Shown: positions 1 through 8,149, counted from the first letter of the stretch. The stretch: 16,213 nt of DNA from DATMBL01 sp050735975 (GCA_050735975.1 JBOHVS010000223.1:1-16213); one strand, 5' to 3'. The notes: generated from the letters alone by a model not told the origin. A program made the numbers and translations.

Positions 1-168
1 AATGTAAAATACCTGATCAAATTGCCCCAAGCCGATAAGTTGGATGGCGCAACGAAACAAGTCTCGATAGAAAAGGTTTCATCCTGGGAGTTGGAGAGAT
101 TGGGCACGGCATTGAGCGTCGGCGATAATCCTTTGCCTCTGGGCATTGCGCTGAAGATTTCCAATTGA
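1..168 (+). CDS. C-terminal end of an unidentified protein (partial)
   Basis: An open frame runs from the first base to a TGA at 166-168 and gives 55 residues ending in GIALKISN. The start lies outside the window. The fragment has mixed charge, with no cysteine cluster, membrane segment or motif that I recognise. A hairpin followed by a T-run begins about 30 bases after the stop, which supports this being the true end of a transcribed gene. No function can be assigned. Confidence 0.6.
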   Translation, partial: NVKYLIKLPQADKLDGATKQVSIEKVSSWELERLGTALSVGDNPLPLGIALKISN

Positions 169-196
169 GCCTGGCTGATCTCAGGGAAAATAAAAG

Positions 197-236
197 GGGC
201 ACATCGTGATCCGCGATGTGCCCTACCCGGGTTTTT
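197..236 (+). terminator. Rho-independent terminator
   Basis: A perfect 10-bp stem (GGGCACATCG at 197-206, CGATGTGCCC at 214-223) has a 7-base loop. It is followed after seven bases by a run of five T at 232-236. It lies 28 bases after the stop of the partial gene, so it probably terminates that transcript. Confidence 0.65.
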
Positions 237-780
237 CATATACAGAATCGGCGCCCTTCAGCGACAAAGACCGTGACTAACCGCTACCCAAGGTCCAGCA
301 CGCGCCCGCTGTGGCATCACATTGCGGGTGCTAGGCCTGGCCCCTTTTGCCTCGACCATGTATCTCGACCTCGATGAAGTTCTTTATTGGCCCAGCATTG
401 CCGTCTCTATAAGCAATTAGGCGGGCGCACGGTACAGCGGGATGACAGGAATATGGCTGCGTCGTTAATTTACCATGTGGGTCACTATCCCGCATTCCAA
501 ATACTTTTCTAAATCTGGTTTTCCTGTTCGTAATCGACACACGAAACTGACACAGACCAGAATAATGGATCCAGCGGGCTGGTCCAGCATCCACATGTGC
601 CATTGGGCAGGTTAACTGCCAACCAGGTGCAAATCCAGCCAGAGCCTTTCCTAGAAGATAAGTACCTTCAGCGACTGTGAGCAATGCCATGGGCCGAAAG
701 CTACTATGCGGAGCGCGATCTAGTCAAAGGTAGCTTGACGCCTTCTTTAGCCCGTACTAGGGTCTGAAAAACCTATGAAT

Positions 781-899
781 GCTTCGACGAAGCTCAGTAT
801 GAACGGAAAATCTCCATGATTTCAACCGCGCCTCCGTTCGTCCCTTCGATGAACTCAGGGCAGGCTCTGAAGGCTCTCGAAGGATGAATGGAGAGTTTG
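781..899. repeat. Intergenic REP-like repeat with imperfect inverted ends
   Basis: The left part reads TGCTTCGACGAAGCTCAG followed by TATGAACGG. The right part begins CCGTTCGT and contains CTTCGATGAACTCAGGGC. The two halves are partly reverse-complementary and resemble the short 'cttcgacgaagctcag...gaacgg' intergenic repeats found in many environmental bacterial genomes. That resemblance is from memory; only one copy lies in this window, so copy number cannot be judged here. Confidence 0.4.
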
Positions 900-935
900 C
901 AGCAGGATCACAGTTTAGCCGGGGTTATCTCTCGG

Positions 936-1068
936 TGTGCCTGCCTCGTTTTGGCTAATAATTCTTTTTCGAATCGTTCAATATTAGACAGCAAGTTCTG
1001 GGGAATCACGCAGCATGAGAAGCACCAGACTCTGATGGGTGAAACCTAAGCGTAAGGGTCGCCCGGAA
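936..1068. repeat. Dispersed repeat, copy 1
   Basis: Begins TGTGCCTGCCTCGTTTTGGC and includes the core AATATTAGACAGCAA at 980-994. It then continues through a GCAGCATGAGAAGCA block to AAGCGTAAGGGTCGCCCGGAA. It aligns over about 130 bases with copy 2 (from 8356) and copy 3 (from 10408). No flanking target duplication or terminal inverted repeat was found by eye. This copy lacks the downstream block that leads into the cysteine-rich gene. Confidence 0.7.
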
Positions 1069-1444
1069 TCTGCGGTCATAACGGCCAACCAAAAGCAGGT
1101 GAATCAATTTTGCTACTCACAGTAGTCAGATAGATACATGCCAATATTCTTCGGCACGGCACCAACTTTCCTATCGTGGGAATTCCTGTATGAATTCAGA
1201 TCTTTCGATCTGTGCGTCAGGACCCAAGTCGTGGCATTGTTCGTGCTTTTGGGGTCTGATGGCTTGGGCGCCGGAAAATGATAGCCAAATTCTAGAAGGT
1301 TGTTGATGAAAAGCCGGAAGACAACTTCGGAGGTGATCCCTTGATGGCCACTATAGCCGATGGGTATGCATCGGTATGCTGGCCGCGTGAACGCCTTCCG
1401 GTTGACGCTGTTCAGGCCAGAAATTCCATACGCGCGATTATGTA

Positions 1445-1475
1445 GGCCCGACCGGTAAACCGGTCGGGCCTTTAT
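1445..1475 (+). terminator. Strong hairpin, probable terminator
   Basis: A perfect 11-bp GC-rich stem (GGCCCGACCGG at 1445-1455, CCGGTCGGGCC at 1460-1470) has a TAAA loop and is followed by TTTAT. The T-run is short, so termination efficiency is uncertain. It sits about 110 bases before the first solute-binding gene. It may insulate the array from upstream transcription, or mark the end of a decayed upstream gene. Confidence 0.5.
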
Positions 1476-1586
1476 GTCTTCGCAAAATATCTTTAAAGGC
1501 ACTACTCACTCTCTGTGAAAAACGTTCACAAGGTCGGCCGGAGATTAAACGAGCTTGACGTTTCTAACGAAATACAATCTGGAGTC

Positions 1587-2581
1587 ATGAAGCGTTGGAA
1601 CAACAAAATCTTCTGTCTAGCTCTCAGCACTATGCTCTTGGCTGTTGGCTTTCGGGTCGACGCGCAGCAGCCGGCCAAAGTGTGGCGCATCGGCTATCTA
1701 TCGCCGGTCTCCTCGTCGCGCGACTCGACTCGCCGCGCGGGATTCCTCCGTGGACTGCGCGAGCATGGATATATTCGAGGACGGAACTTGGTGATTGAGT
1801 ACCGATTCGCCGACGGAAACCTCGATCGCCAGGACGAGCTCGCCGTCGAGCTCGTTCGTCTAAATGTCGATGTGATGTTAGCGGGCGGGGGAACTCCAAC
1901 CGCACGCGCCGCCAAGAACGCGACTCACACTATTCCCATTGTAATGACCAACGCCGCCGATCCCGTCGCGGACGGCCTCATTGCCAGCCTCGCACGCCCG
2001 GGCGGAAATATTACAGGGCTGACCGCTGTTACACCGGACTTAAGCGCCAAACGGTTGGAGCTCCTTAAGGAAACGGTTCCTAAGGTCTCGCGCGTAGCGG
2101 TACTCTGGAATCCAGCTGTTCACGAGAGAGCCAGCGACCTCAAAGAAGCAGAGGCGGCGGCGGGAGCATTCCATATCCAGCTTCAATCGTTGGAGGTGCA
2201 CGATGCCGACGATTTTGAGCGCGCCTTTGAAGCCGCAACCAGGGAGCGTGCCCAGGCTCTTATTATACTGCCAGATCCTCTCACCAACACGCACCAGGCA
2301 CAAATCGTGGGCCTTGCTGTAAAGAAACGCTTGGCTACGATGTTCTCGCAGAGACCACCCGTGGATGCCGGCGGTCTGATGTCCTTAGCCCAAACTATGA
2401 AACATTATTCCGAAGGGCTGCGACTTATGTTGATAAGATCCTAAAGGGTGCCAAGCCGGCAGAGCTGCCCGTGGAGCAGCCGACGAAGTTTGAGTTGGTC
2501 GTCAACCTGAAGACGGCGAAGCAGATTGGGATCACAATCCCACCGAACGTCTTAGCCAGAGCAGACAAAGTAATCCGATGA
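1587..2581 (+). pseudogene. ABC-type solute-binding protein (PF04392 type), frameshifted
   Basis: The frame from ATG 1587 (GGAG a few bases upstream) encodes a secretory signal, MKRWNNKIFCLALSTMLLA, with a likely cut after VDA, then the family core (WRIGYLSP, FLRGLREHGY, IPIVMTNAADPV, ARPGGNITGL, SAKRLELLKE). At about 2380-2386 the frame breaks and would stop at 2444 after an unrelated tail. In the -1 frame the expected ending resumes at once (SPNYETLFRRAATYVDKILKG) and continues to VLARADKVIR and a TGA at 2579-2581. This fits loss of one base in 'TCCTTAGCCC', where paralogs encode MSYAP. The restored length is about 331 residues, matching the downstream copies. It is either a recent pseudogene or a sequencing error. 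There is no lipobox, so the product would be soluble and periplasmic. Confidence 0.85.
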
Positions 2582-2588
2582 TCGACCA

Positions 2589-2685
2589 ATCGAAAATCTA
2601 AAATCGGAAGATTCCTCCCAACGTGCTGGCGCGGGCGGACAAGATCATTTAAGTGATTTTCGATTGCCGCTTTTAGATTTTCGAT
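2589..2685. repeat. Inverted repeat flanking a gene scrap
   Basis: ATCGAAAATCTAAAA at 2589-2603 and its exact reverse complement TTTTAGATTTTCGAT at 2671-2685 enclose 67 bases. A second, overlapping pair uses CAATCGAAAATC at 2587-2598 and its complement at 2655-2666. The enclosed DNA carries the last 13 codons of another solute-binding paralog. The A/T-rich arms stand out from the GC-rich genes on either side. Confidence 0.6.
2611..2652 (+). pseudogene. C-terminal scrap of a solute-binding paralog
   Basis: Translates as IPPNVLARADKII followed by TAA. This matches the last residues of the full-length family members (for example IPPNVLARADKVIR in the frameshifted copy just upstream). There is no start codon and no upstream body. 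It lies only 30 bases after the stop of the preceding copy, so it is a leftover of a second copy whose body has been lost. Confidence 0.7.
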
Positions 2686-2870
2686 CAGAGGGAGAGGAGG
2701 TGATAACGATGACCCGACTCAGATCATAGTAATCTCTCATCGGTTCTGCGACGCGGAGCGTGGAGACGTACTTCACATGTGTCCCTCTCCGCACCGACGT
2801 GACAAGAATCACTATGCCAGCGTTAGGCCGTGTCATAGGGACAGGCACACCAAATAAAAGGAGGACTGCT

Positions 2871-3311
2871 ATGAAGCGAACAACCGTTATGCTCGCATAT
2901 CTCCTGTCGGTAGGCATTCCGGTAGGAGTGATCGGGAGTCAAGTCAGTATGGTGCTCTGGCCTGGGGAGCTCTCCGCCCAAGAGGTCGGACAAACCAAAG
3001 AGGTTGCCCCCGGTCGGGTGCGCAAGAACCTCGGCGAAGTCCCCGCCAATGTTCCGGGCTTTGTGAAGGTCCGGATTGTCGAGGACACGTTCCAGCCTGG
3101 GCATGCTGGTAAAATGAGCACCATGCAGGTCCCCATGTTCTGCACCATTACAAAGGGCGAGCTCGAAGGTGAGGTGGACGGAGTGAAAGTGAAGTACAAG
3201 ACGGGGGATAGCTATGTGTGCAAGGTCGGGGAAAAGCGCCAGCTGAAAAACACCGGGTCCGAACCTGCCGTGATGCGGATGCACCACCTCCTCGGTCCCA
3301 AGGACAAGTAG
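2871..3311 (+). CDS. Secreted cupin-like protein
   Basis: ATG 2871 has an excellent Shine-Dalgarno sequence, AGGAGG at 2859-2864, and gives 146 residues. Residues 1-36 form a long hydrophobic export signal ending near LSAQ. A small beta-barrel-like domain follows at about 65-142: FQPGHAGKMSTMQVPMF, then KGELEGEVDGVKVKYKTGD, then MRMHHLL. The 'gelegevdG...y..GDsy' spacing is typical of cupin folds. The usual two-histidine metal motif is not obvious; H78, H138 and H139 and cysteines C91 and C117 are the visible candidates for metal or disulfide roles. It sits between scraps of solute-binding genes, which suggests it was brought in or left behind by recombination within the array. Substrate unknown. 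Confidence 0.75.
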   Translation: MKRTTVMLAYLLSVGIPVGVIGSQVSMVLWPGELSAQEVGQTKEVAPGRVRKNLGEVPANVPGFVKVRIVEDTFQPGHAGKMSTMQVPMFCTITKGELEGEVDGVKVKYKTGDSYVCKVGEKRQLKNTGSEPAVMRMHHLLGPKDK

Positions 3312-3337
3312 GAGTCGGTCTTGGAATAGCCAGTACG

Positions 3338-3474
3338 AAAGGCGCAAAGCCGGCGGATCTGCCGATCGAGCAGCGGACGAAGTTCGAGTTGGTGATCAAT
3401 CTCAAGACGGCCAAGCAGATCGGTGTAACAATTCCGAGGTCCATACTGTTTCAGGAGAACAGGGTGATTAATGA
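3338..3474 (+). pseudogene. C-terminal fragment of a solute-binding paralog
   Basis: An in-frame stretch begins KGAKPADLPIEQRTKFELV, continues INLKTAKQIGVTIP and ends ILFQENRVI. This is the last ~44 residues of the family. The expected stop is displaced by a base so the frame runs on, but TAA and TGA lie just out of frame at 3469-3474. The fragment ends on the start codon of the next full-length gene (ATG 3471), copying the stop-start overlap seen between neighbouring intact genes at 6238-6241. No start or N-terminal body is present. Confidence 0.75.
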
Positions 3475-4475
3475 AGATTCAGGGGCAGGTTTTCCATAGG
3501 AATATCATCCTATGCGTGACATGGGCCGCGGCGGAGCTGCTGATTGATTTGCTCTGTCAGTCACCCTATGCATTGGCACAACCTGCAAAGCTCTTCAAGA
3601 TCGGCATATTGACGGACGCCATGGTGCCCTGGCACACCAGCACCAATGGGTTTCGGGACGGCCTAAAGCAGTTTGGCTATGTCGAGGGGAAAAATGTCAA
3701 ATTCGATGCGCGCGCCGCACAGGGAGATCTTACGCAACTGCCCAAGCTGGCGGCCGAGCTGCTGGAACAAAAGCCGGATCTTCTGTTTTGCGTTTCGGAT
3801 ACCTGCTCCAGGGAAATCGGGCGAATCCCCATGGTATTTACGCAAGTAAGCGATCCGGTGAGTCTCGGTCTGGTGGAAAGCATCGCTCGACCGGGTGGAA
3901 ACATCACGGGGATCGCGAACCTGCGCGCCGAGCTGTCCGCCAAGCGCCTGGAGCTATTTAAGGAAATCGTTCCGTCGCTGCGCCGGGTACTACTAACCTA
4001 CGACCCCAGGAAGACGGAGGAACGTGAGGCACTGGCATCCGCGAAGAGCGAGGCACGCCGTCTTAAGCTTGTCCTCATCGAGAACTCCATTACGGATCCG
4101 TTGGAGATCGAGCCTGCGCTGGCCAGGCTTGGGGGGGGTGGCCGGGACGGGATCCTCATCGTTCAGTCCGGGACGAATCTGAATATCCCCGGGCGAAGCC
4201 TCCAGGTGGCCACTTCGAACAAGATCCCGACCATGTACCCGGCGTCCTTCTGGTCGCAAGTGGGTGGGCTGGCTTCCTACGGTCCTGACCAGTATGCTCA
4301 GGGGCGCCAGGCGGCGCGCTTGGCCCACAAGATCCTGACGGGGACGCATCCTCGGGAGCTTCCTGTGGAACTCCCCCACAGGATTGAGTTCGTCATCAAC
4401 CTAAAGACCGCGAAGGCGCTCGGGCTCCAGGTGCCGGGGTCCGTGCTGTTTCGCGTTGATCGTGTCATTAAATAG
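3471..4475 (+). CDS. ABC-type solute-binding protein (PF04392 type)
   Basis: 334 residues. The N-terminus is hydrophobic with a likely signal cleavage after YALA, so the product is probably periplasmic and has no lipobox cysteine. Family landmarks in order: KIGILTDA, GFRDGLKQFGYVEGKNV, IPMVFTQVSDPVSLGLVESI, ARPGGNITGIANL, SAKRLELFKEIVPSLRRV, GGLASYGPDQYAQGRQAA, KILTGTHPRELPVELP, and the ending FVINLKTAKALGLQVPGSVL. Such proteins bind small ligands for ABC importers; the ligand is not predictable here. It is the most divergent intact copy, with a missing stretch around VSDTCSREIG where paralogs have GGTPTARAAKNAT-like sequence. The next gene starts 30 bases downstream and is probably co-transcribed. 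Confidence 0.88.
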   Translation: MKIQGQVFHRNIILCVTWAAAELLIDLLCQSPYALAQPAKLFKIGILTDAMVPWHTSTNGFRDGLKQFGYVEGKNVKFDARAAQGDLTQLPKLAAELLEQKPDLLFCVSDTCSREIGRIPMVFTQVSDPVSLGLVESIARPGGNITGIANLRAELSAKRLELFKEIVPSLRRVLLTYDPRKTEEREALASAKSEARRLKLVLIENSITDPLEIEPALARLGGGGRDGILIVQSGTNLNIPGRSLQVATSNKIPTMYPASFWSQVGGLASYGPDQYAQGRQAARLAHKILTGTHPRELPVELPHRIEFVINLKTAKALGLQVPGSVLFRVDRVIK

Positions 4476-4505
4476 CAGCGGCCCAGCCGCAGAAGGAGGA
4501 GAATT

Positions 4506-4913
4506 ATGATGGCAAGTGTAATGTCGCTCGTTATCGGGCTTTTGATGCTGGGAGGATCTGGCGTCTCCCTCGCAGCGGATCTGAAAGACAAGGTCAAGGT
4601 GGAAACCTTGACCGTGGGTCTGCATCCGGGGATGGATCCGGGGCTTTATATCTGCGCCAAGAACCATCTCCACATCAAGGGGACCGTGCAGAACCTGGCT
4701 GGCGTCACCGTTGGAAAGGTCAAGGTTTCCGGAAAAGCCTTTGCAGCCGACGGCAAGCTTCTCGGCACAGCTACGTTTTCCACGAAGGAGGCGTCGCTCG
4801 CCCCCGGCGAGAAGGCAGAGGTCAACCTGGAGTTCCTTACCATCACCGGGTCTTCGATTGAAAAGGTAAAGAGACACGAGCTCGCAGTCCTTGAGGCCCC
4901 GGTAAAGAAGTGA
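4506..4913 (+). CDS. Small secreted protein, FxLYD-like
   Basis: 135 residues from ATG 4506, with a strong AGGAGG at 4495-4500. Residues 1-24 are a signal peptide, with cleavage likely after SLAA. The rest is one small beta-rich domain: HLHIKGTVQNLAG, then VKVSGKAFAADGKLLGTATF, then LAPGEKAEVNLEFLTI. The 'inG.v.N.......v.v....d..g.vlgt.......l.pGe...f' layout is characteristic of FxLYD-like domains in exported proteins. It follows a solute-binding gene by 30 bases and is closed by a clear terminator, so the pair forms a short transcription unit. It may be an accessory periplasmic protein. The domain name rests on pattern only. Confidence 0.75.
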   Translation: MMASVMSLVIGLLMLGGSGVSLAADLKDKVKVETLTVGLHPGMDPGLYICAKNHLHIKGTVQNLAGVTVGKVKVSGKAFAADGKLLGTATFSTKEASLAPGEKAEVNLEFLTITGSSIEKVKRHELAVLEAPVKK

Positions 4914-4955
4914 GCGCACCTTGATCGGGGTAGAATCCATCTTGTCTGGACGACT

Positions 4956-4990
4956 ACGAGGCGAGGCGGCACTCGCTTCGTATTCTTTTT
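4956..4990 (+). terminator. Rho-independent terminator
   Basis: A 10-bp stem with one G-T pair (ACGAGGCGAG at 4956-4965, CTCGCTTCGT at 4972-4981) has a 6-base loop. It is followed by ATTCTTTTT. It lies 42 bases after the stop of the FxLYD-like gene and is the best terminator in the window by loop size and T-run. Confidence 0.8.
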
Positions 4991-5106
4991 GGAATTAAAC
5001 GGCTGCCGCAAGCGTGCAACTTTGCGCAGGCGCAGTACGGTCTGGGTTGGCGTGCCTGAACCAGAGGGTGGCCGCCGTCCTCGCCCCTGCGGGTCGAACA
5101 GCTACG

Positions 5107-5202
5107 ATGTTTCAGTTCATGATCGACCTATATTCGGCCAAGCAGATCGGCGTGACGATTCCGCCGAACGTGTTGGCGAGGGCGGATCGGGTAATCCGAT
5201 GA
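5107..5202 (+). pseudogene. C-terminal scrap of a solute-binding paralog
   Basis: Encodes FQFMIDLYSAKQIGVTIP followed by PNVLARADRVIR and TGA at 5200-5202. This matches the family ending FELVINLKTAKQIG and onward, with a few substitutions (FMIDLYS for LVINLKT). The preceding codons do not resemble the family and no ribosome binding site is present. It lies downstream of the FxLYD-like gene's terminator and just before the next full-length copy. Confidence 0.75.
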
Positions 5203-5248
5203 AATAGGCGTGAGCCGTGAGGCAATAGGGGAGAGGGGGCATGCAAGA

Positions 5249-6241
5249 ATGAACGCATTAGTTGGGAAACTTTTTATCTGGCTACTGGCTGCTTCCTTGC
5301 TGACAACTGCTTTTGCACAGGGACAGCAGCCAGGCAATGTCTACCGCGTCGGCGTTTTGGTAGTCGGCGGCGCCAATATTCCGCAGATCCAGGGACTCCG
5401 CGACGGACTGAAAAATAATGGCTACATCCAAGGCAGAAACCTCGACTTGCAGGTGTCGGCCAAGGAAACTTACGGCGAATATCGTCCTCTGGTCGAAAGC
5501 TACAAGGAAAAGCGCGTGGATGTGCTCGTCACCATCGGCGGCACGGCGACGAGTGTCGTTAAGAACATCGCTCCGGATATTCCGACGGTTTTCTCTTTCG
5601 GTTCCGACCCCGTTCAGGCCGGATTCGTCAAATCCATCGCGCGCCCCAACTCAAATTTTACCGGTGTAACCACGCGAATTGGTCCAGAATTCCAGGGCAA
5701 ACGCCTGGAAATCTTTAAGGAGGCCGTGCCAATTCTTCGGCGAGTGGCGGTGCTCTACAACGCCAGAGGGCAGAATCCTGGTCACGAGATGAATCTCAAT
5801 ATGCTGCGTGAAAGCGCTCCAAAACTAGACATCAAGTTGATAGTCAAGCCGATTAAGGGCATTTCCGATATAGACACCTCCCTCCAAACCCTTTCCAAAG
5901 ACACCACCGATGGAGTTTTCGTCATTGGGGCAAGCATATTCAGAACGCGCTTCAATAAAATAGTGCCCGCCGCGACACAGAAAAACCTGCCGGTCATGGG
6001 CAACGAAGCGTTTCATGTCACCGAGGATGGAGCATTGTTGTCCTACGATTCAGACCGGTATCGTATAGGTCAGCGACTGGCGTGGTACGTCGATCGAATT
6101 CTTAAAGGCACGAAGCCCGCCGACCTGCCCGTCGAGCAACCGACGAAATTTGAGTTTGTCATCAATCTAAAAACCGCGAAGCAGATCGGCCTGACAATTC
6201 CGCCGAACGTGCTGGCAAGAGCGAACAAGGTGATCAAGTGA
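5249..6241 (+). CDS. ABC-type solute-binding protein (PF04392 type)
   Basis: ATG 5249 places a purine-rich GGGAGAGGGGG about 9 bases upstream and starts directly with a classic signal peptide (MNALVGKLFIWLLAASLLTT, cut after AFA). An in-frame GTG at 5210 is less likely. 330 residues. Landmarks: YRVGVLVVGG, GLRDGLKNNGYIQGRNL, VLVTIGGTATSVV, IPTVFSFGSDPVQAGFV, GKRLEIFKEAVPILRRVAVL, then KGTKPADLPVEQPTKFEFV and PPNVLARANKVIK. Predicted soluble periplasmic ligand-binding component without a partner transporter nearby. 'ARPNSNFTGV' replaces the usual ARPGGNITGL, so ligand contacts may differ. The stop overlaps a possible GTG start of the next gene, indicating a tight operon. Confidence 0.9.
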   Translation: MNALVGKLFIWLLAASLLTTAFAQGQQPGNVYRVGVLVVGGANIPQIQGLRDGLKNNGYIQGRNLDLQVSAKETYGEYRPLVESYKEKRVDVLVTIGGTATSVVKNIAPDIPTVFSFGSDPVQAGFVKSIARPNSNFTGVTTRIGPEFQGKRLEIFKEAVPILRRVAVLYNARGQNPGHEMNLNMLRESAPKLDIKLIVKPIKGISDIDTSLQTLSKDTTDGVFVIGASIFRTRFNKIVPAATQKNLPVMGNEAFHVTEDGALLSYDSDRYRIGQRLAWYVDRILKGTKPADLPVEQPTKFEFVINLKTAKQIGLTIPPNVLARANKVIK

Positions 6242-6279
6242 GAAGGGACGAGTGTCAAGTGTCGAGCAACCAGTGGATC

Positions 6280-7281
6280 GTGACAGAGAAAAAAGACATT
6301 AAGAAAAAAATAGCGGTCCTTACCCTTTGCGCCACGCTCTTTGCACTTTGCCCCTCTGTCGAGGCGCAGTCGCCGGCGAAAGTGCCCCGAATCGGATACC
6401 TAAATGCGGTCTCGCCATCCACTGTCTCGGACCGCATTGAGGCGTTACGTCAGGGGCTACGGGAACTTGGGTACGTGGAGGGGAAAAACATTATCATTGA
6501 GACTCGATATGCAGAGGGAAAACTCGATCGCCTCCCCGCGCTTGCGAACGAGCTAATCCGTCTCAAGGTGGATGTGATTGTCACCTCCGGTCCACTACCG
6601 ACTCGCGTCACGAAGAAAGCAACTACGATGATTCCCATTGTCATGGCGCAGGATAGCGATCCGGTTGGAAACGGGTTCGTCGCCAGTCTGGCGCGGCCTG
6701 GCGGAAACATCACCGGGTTGTCAACGCTTGGCCCGGTGCTAAGCGGCAAACGACTGGAGCTTTTGAAAGAACTTGTTCCCAAGCTCTCCCGCGTGGCTGT
6801 ATTCGCGACTTCAACCCAGCCGAACCACGCCCAATTGTTAAAAGAGGCGCAACTCGCCGCAAATGCGCTCGGAGTAAGAGTTCAAAATCTAGACATCCTT
6901 GGTCCCAAGGATCTTGAGTCTGCTTTCCGAGACGCAAGCAACGAGCATGCTGGCGCGGTGCTGGTGCTGGCCAGCCCCGTCACCTTTTCTCAGCGACCAC
7001 GGGTTCTAGACCTCGTGGTGAAGAGCCGGCTCCCGACGATTTTCCCTCGGAACGAGTATGTCGAAGACGGCGGGCTGATGAGTTATGCGCCAAGCTATGC
7101 CGATCTGTTCCGGCGCGCCGCTACGTATGTAGACAAGATTCTGAAAGGCGCCAAGCCTGCCGACCTACCGGTGCAGCAGCCAACAAAGTTCGAGCTGGTG
7201 ATCAATCTGAAAACCGCGAAGCAAATTGGTTTGACGATTCTGCCGAACGTGCTGGCAAGAGCAGATCGAGTGATTAAATGA
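6280..7281 (+). CDS. ABC-type solute-binding protein (PF04392 type)
   Basis: From GTG 6280 the product is 333 residues with a compact signal peptide (KKKIAVLTLCATLFALC, cut after VEA). An alternative GTG at 6238 overlaps the previous stop and would add 14 residues ahead of the signal, so I prefer 6280. An ATT at 6298 occupies the position where I would expect the ATG of this subfamily. Landmarks: VPRIGYLNAVSPS, ALRQGLRELGYVEGKNI, VIVTSGPLPTRV, IPIVMAQDSDPVGNGFV, ARPGGNITGLSTLG, GGLMSYAPSYADLFRRAA, and the ending TILPNVLARADRVIK. It is the best-preserved match to the family consensus in the array. Translation may be coupled to the upstream copy. Confidence 0.88.
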   Translation: MTEKKDIKKKIAVLTLCATLFALCPSVEAQSPAKVPRIGYLNAVSPSTVSDRIEALRQGLRELGYVEGKNIIIETRYAEGKLDRLPALANELIRLKVDVIVTSGPLPTRVTKKATTMIPIVMAQDSDPVGNGFVASLARPGGNITGLSTLGPVLSGKRLELLKELVPKLSRVAVFATSTQPNHAQLLKEAQLAANALGVRVQNLDILGPKDLESAFRDASNEHAGAVLVLASPVTFSQRPRVLDLVVKSRLPTIFPRNEYVEDGGLMSYAPSYADLFRRAATYVDKILKGAKPADLPVQQPTKFELVINLKTAKQIGLTILPNVLARADRVIK

Positions 7282-7378
7282 ACTGACCAACAGGAGATCG
7301 ACGCAAGTTCGTGACAAATCTCTACATTAAGCAATAACGTTCTGAAGACTGACGAGATGGGTTGAATGGTTGCGTCGA

Positions 7379-7945
7379 TTAGGCGAATACATCTGCTGCG
7401 GCAATCTCAAGCTCTTGGAATGGTGGAGCAAACATTGGGGTTTTTCCCTGTAGAGTCGCTGCCAGCCGGTAGCCATCTACTTCCAGGAGATAGATCTCGA
7501 CAACTTGCTGCTCGGGATCCACGATCCAGTAGGCCGGGACACTGTGGCGGGCATAAATCTGGGCTTTGGTTATACGGTCAGTGCGACTTGTTGCTGGCGA
7601 CAGGATCTCTATCACTAGATCAGGAGCGCCTTCAATAGCTCTTTCAGTGATGATGCGCTCGCGGGCTGAGGATACGAAGAGGAGATCGGGCTGAAGCACG
7701 GAGGTCGGGTCGAGAATGAGGTCGATGGGAGCGTAGAAGAGTTTGCCGAGATTGCGGTCATCGACATGCCTGGTAAGCAGTTTAAAAATGTTTGCCGATG
7801 CGCTTTGGTGCCTCGTGCTAGGGGCTGGCGTCACGGACAGTTCTCCTTCCAGAATCTCGTACCGGTTGAGATCGTTGGGCAGATGGAGGTAGTCCTCGTA
7901 GGTGAGAACGATTTTTCCTTCCGGAATGCGTATGGGAGTAGACAT
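7379..7945 (-). CDS. Uma2-family putative endonuclease (DUF820)
   Basis: ATG at 7945 (reading leftward) gives 188 residues. A GTG 33 bases further out is possible but adds only a polar extension. Family features: LTYEDYLHLPNDLNRYEILEG at the N-terminus, PDLLFVSS with D87, PDLVIEILSPATSRTDR with E113, and K127 in KAQIYARHSVPAYWIVDP. Together D87, E113 and K127 fit a PD-(D/E)XK nuclease fold with a complete putative catalytic set. Such genes are abundant, often multicopy, and of unclear biological role. It is transcribed against the solute-binding array and sits between the last intact copy and a tail-plus-head scrap. This suggests insertion or rearrangement at that point. The ribosome binding site is weak. 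Confidence 0.88.
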   Translation of the reverse strand: MSTPIRIPEGKIVLTYEDYLHLPNDLNRYEILEGELSVTPAPSTRHQSASANIFKLLTRHVDDRNLGKLFYAPIDLILDPTSVLQPDLLFVSSARERIITERAIEGAPDLVIEILSPATSRTDRITKAQIYARHSVPAYWIVDPEQQVVEIYLLEVDGYRLAATLQGKTPMFAPPFQELEIAAADVFA

Positions 7946-8149
7946 GCTCGCCTCGGCTCGACTACTATTTTTTACCACTAGGTTATCTTAACGTCAATGA
8001 ATCACGGACATTCTCCCGTCGTTTCGCCGAAGCGGCTTTGAGGCAAGACAAACATCGTGCGTGCGTCGCCTCCAACTGAAATTGCCCGCGGCGTCGCTAG
8101 GCGCGCAAGAACAAAGCCCGGCACGAACGCAGAGATGATCTCCTTTGGT

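Larger units (their letters stand above)
237..1514. other. Long region with no convincing gene
   Basis: About 1.3 kb holds no gene I can defend. Two minus-strand open frames of about 120-130 codons exist (331-690 and 1113-1502). Neither has a good ribosome binding site or a recognisable domain, and the second runs through a strong hairpin. The region does contain an imperfect intergenic repeat at about 781-899, one copy of the dispersed 15-mer-core repeat at 936-1068, and a terminator-like hairpin at 1445-1475. It may be decayed coding DNA. Confidence 0.5.

Noticed and set aside
331..690. Minus-strand 119-codon open frame
   Set aside because: No ribosome binding site and no recognisable domain; it lies in a repeat-rich non-coding block. 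It could be real, but the evidence is too thin to list it as a gene.
1113..1502. Minus-strand 129-codon open frame
   Set aside because: It runs through a strong terminator-like hairpin at 1445-1470, has no Shine-Dalgarno sequence and resembles no family.
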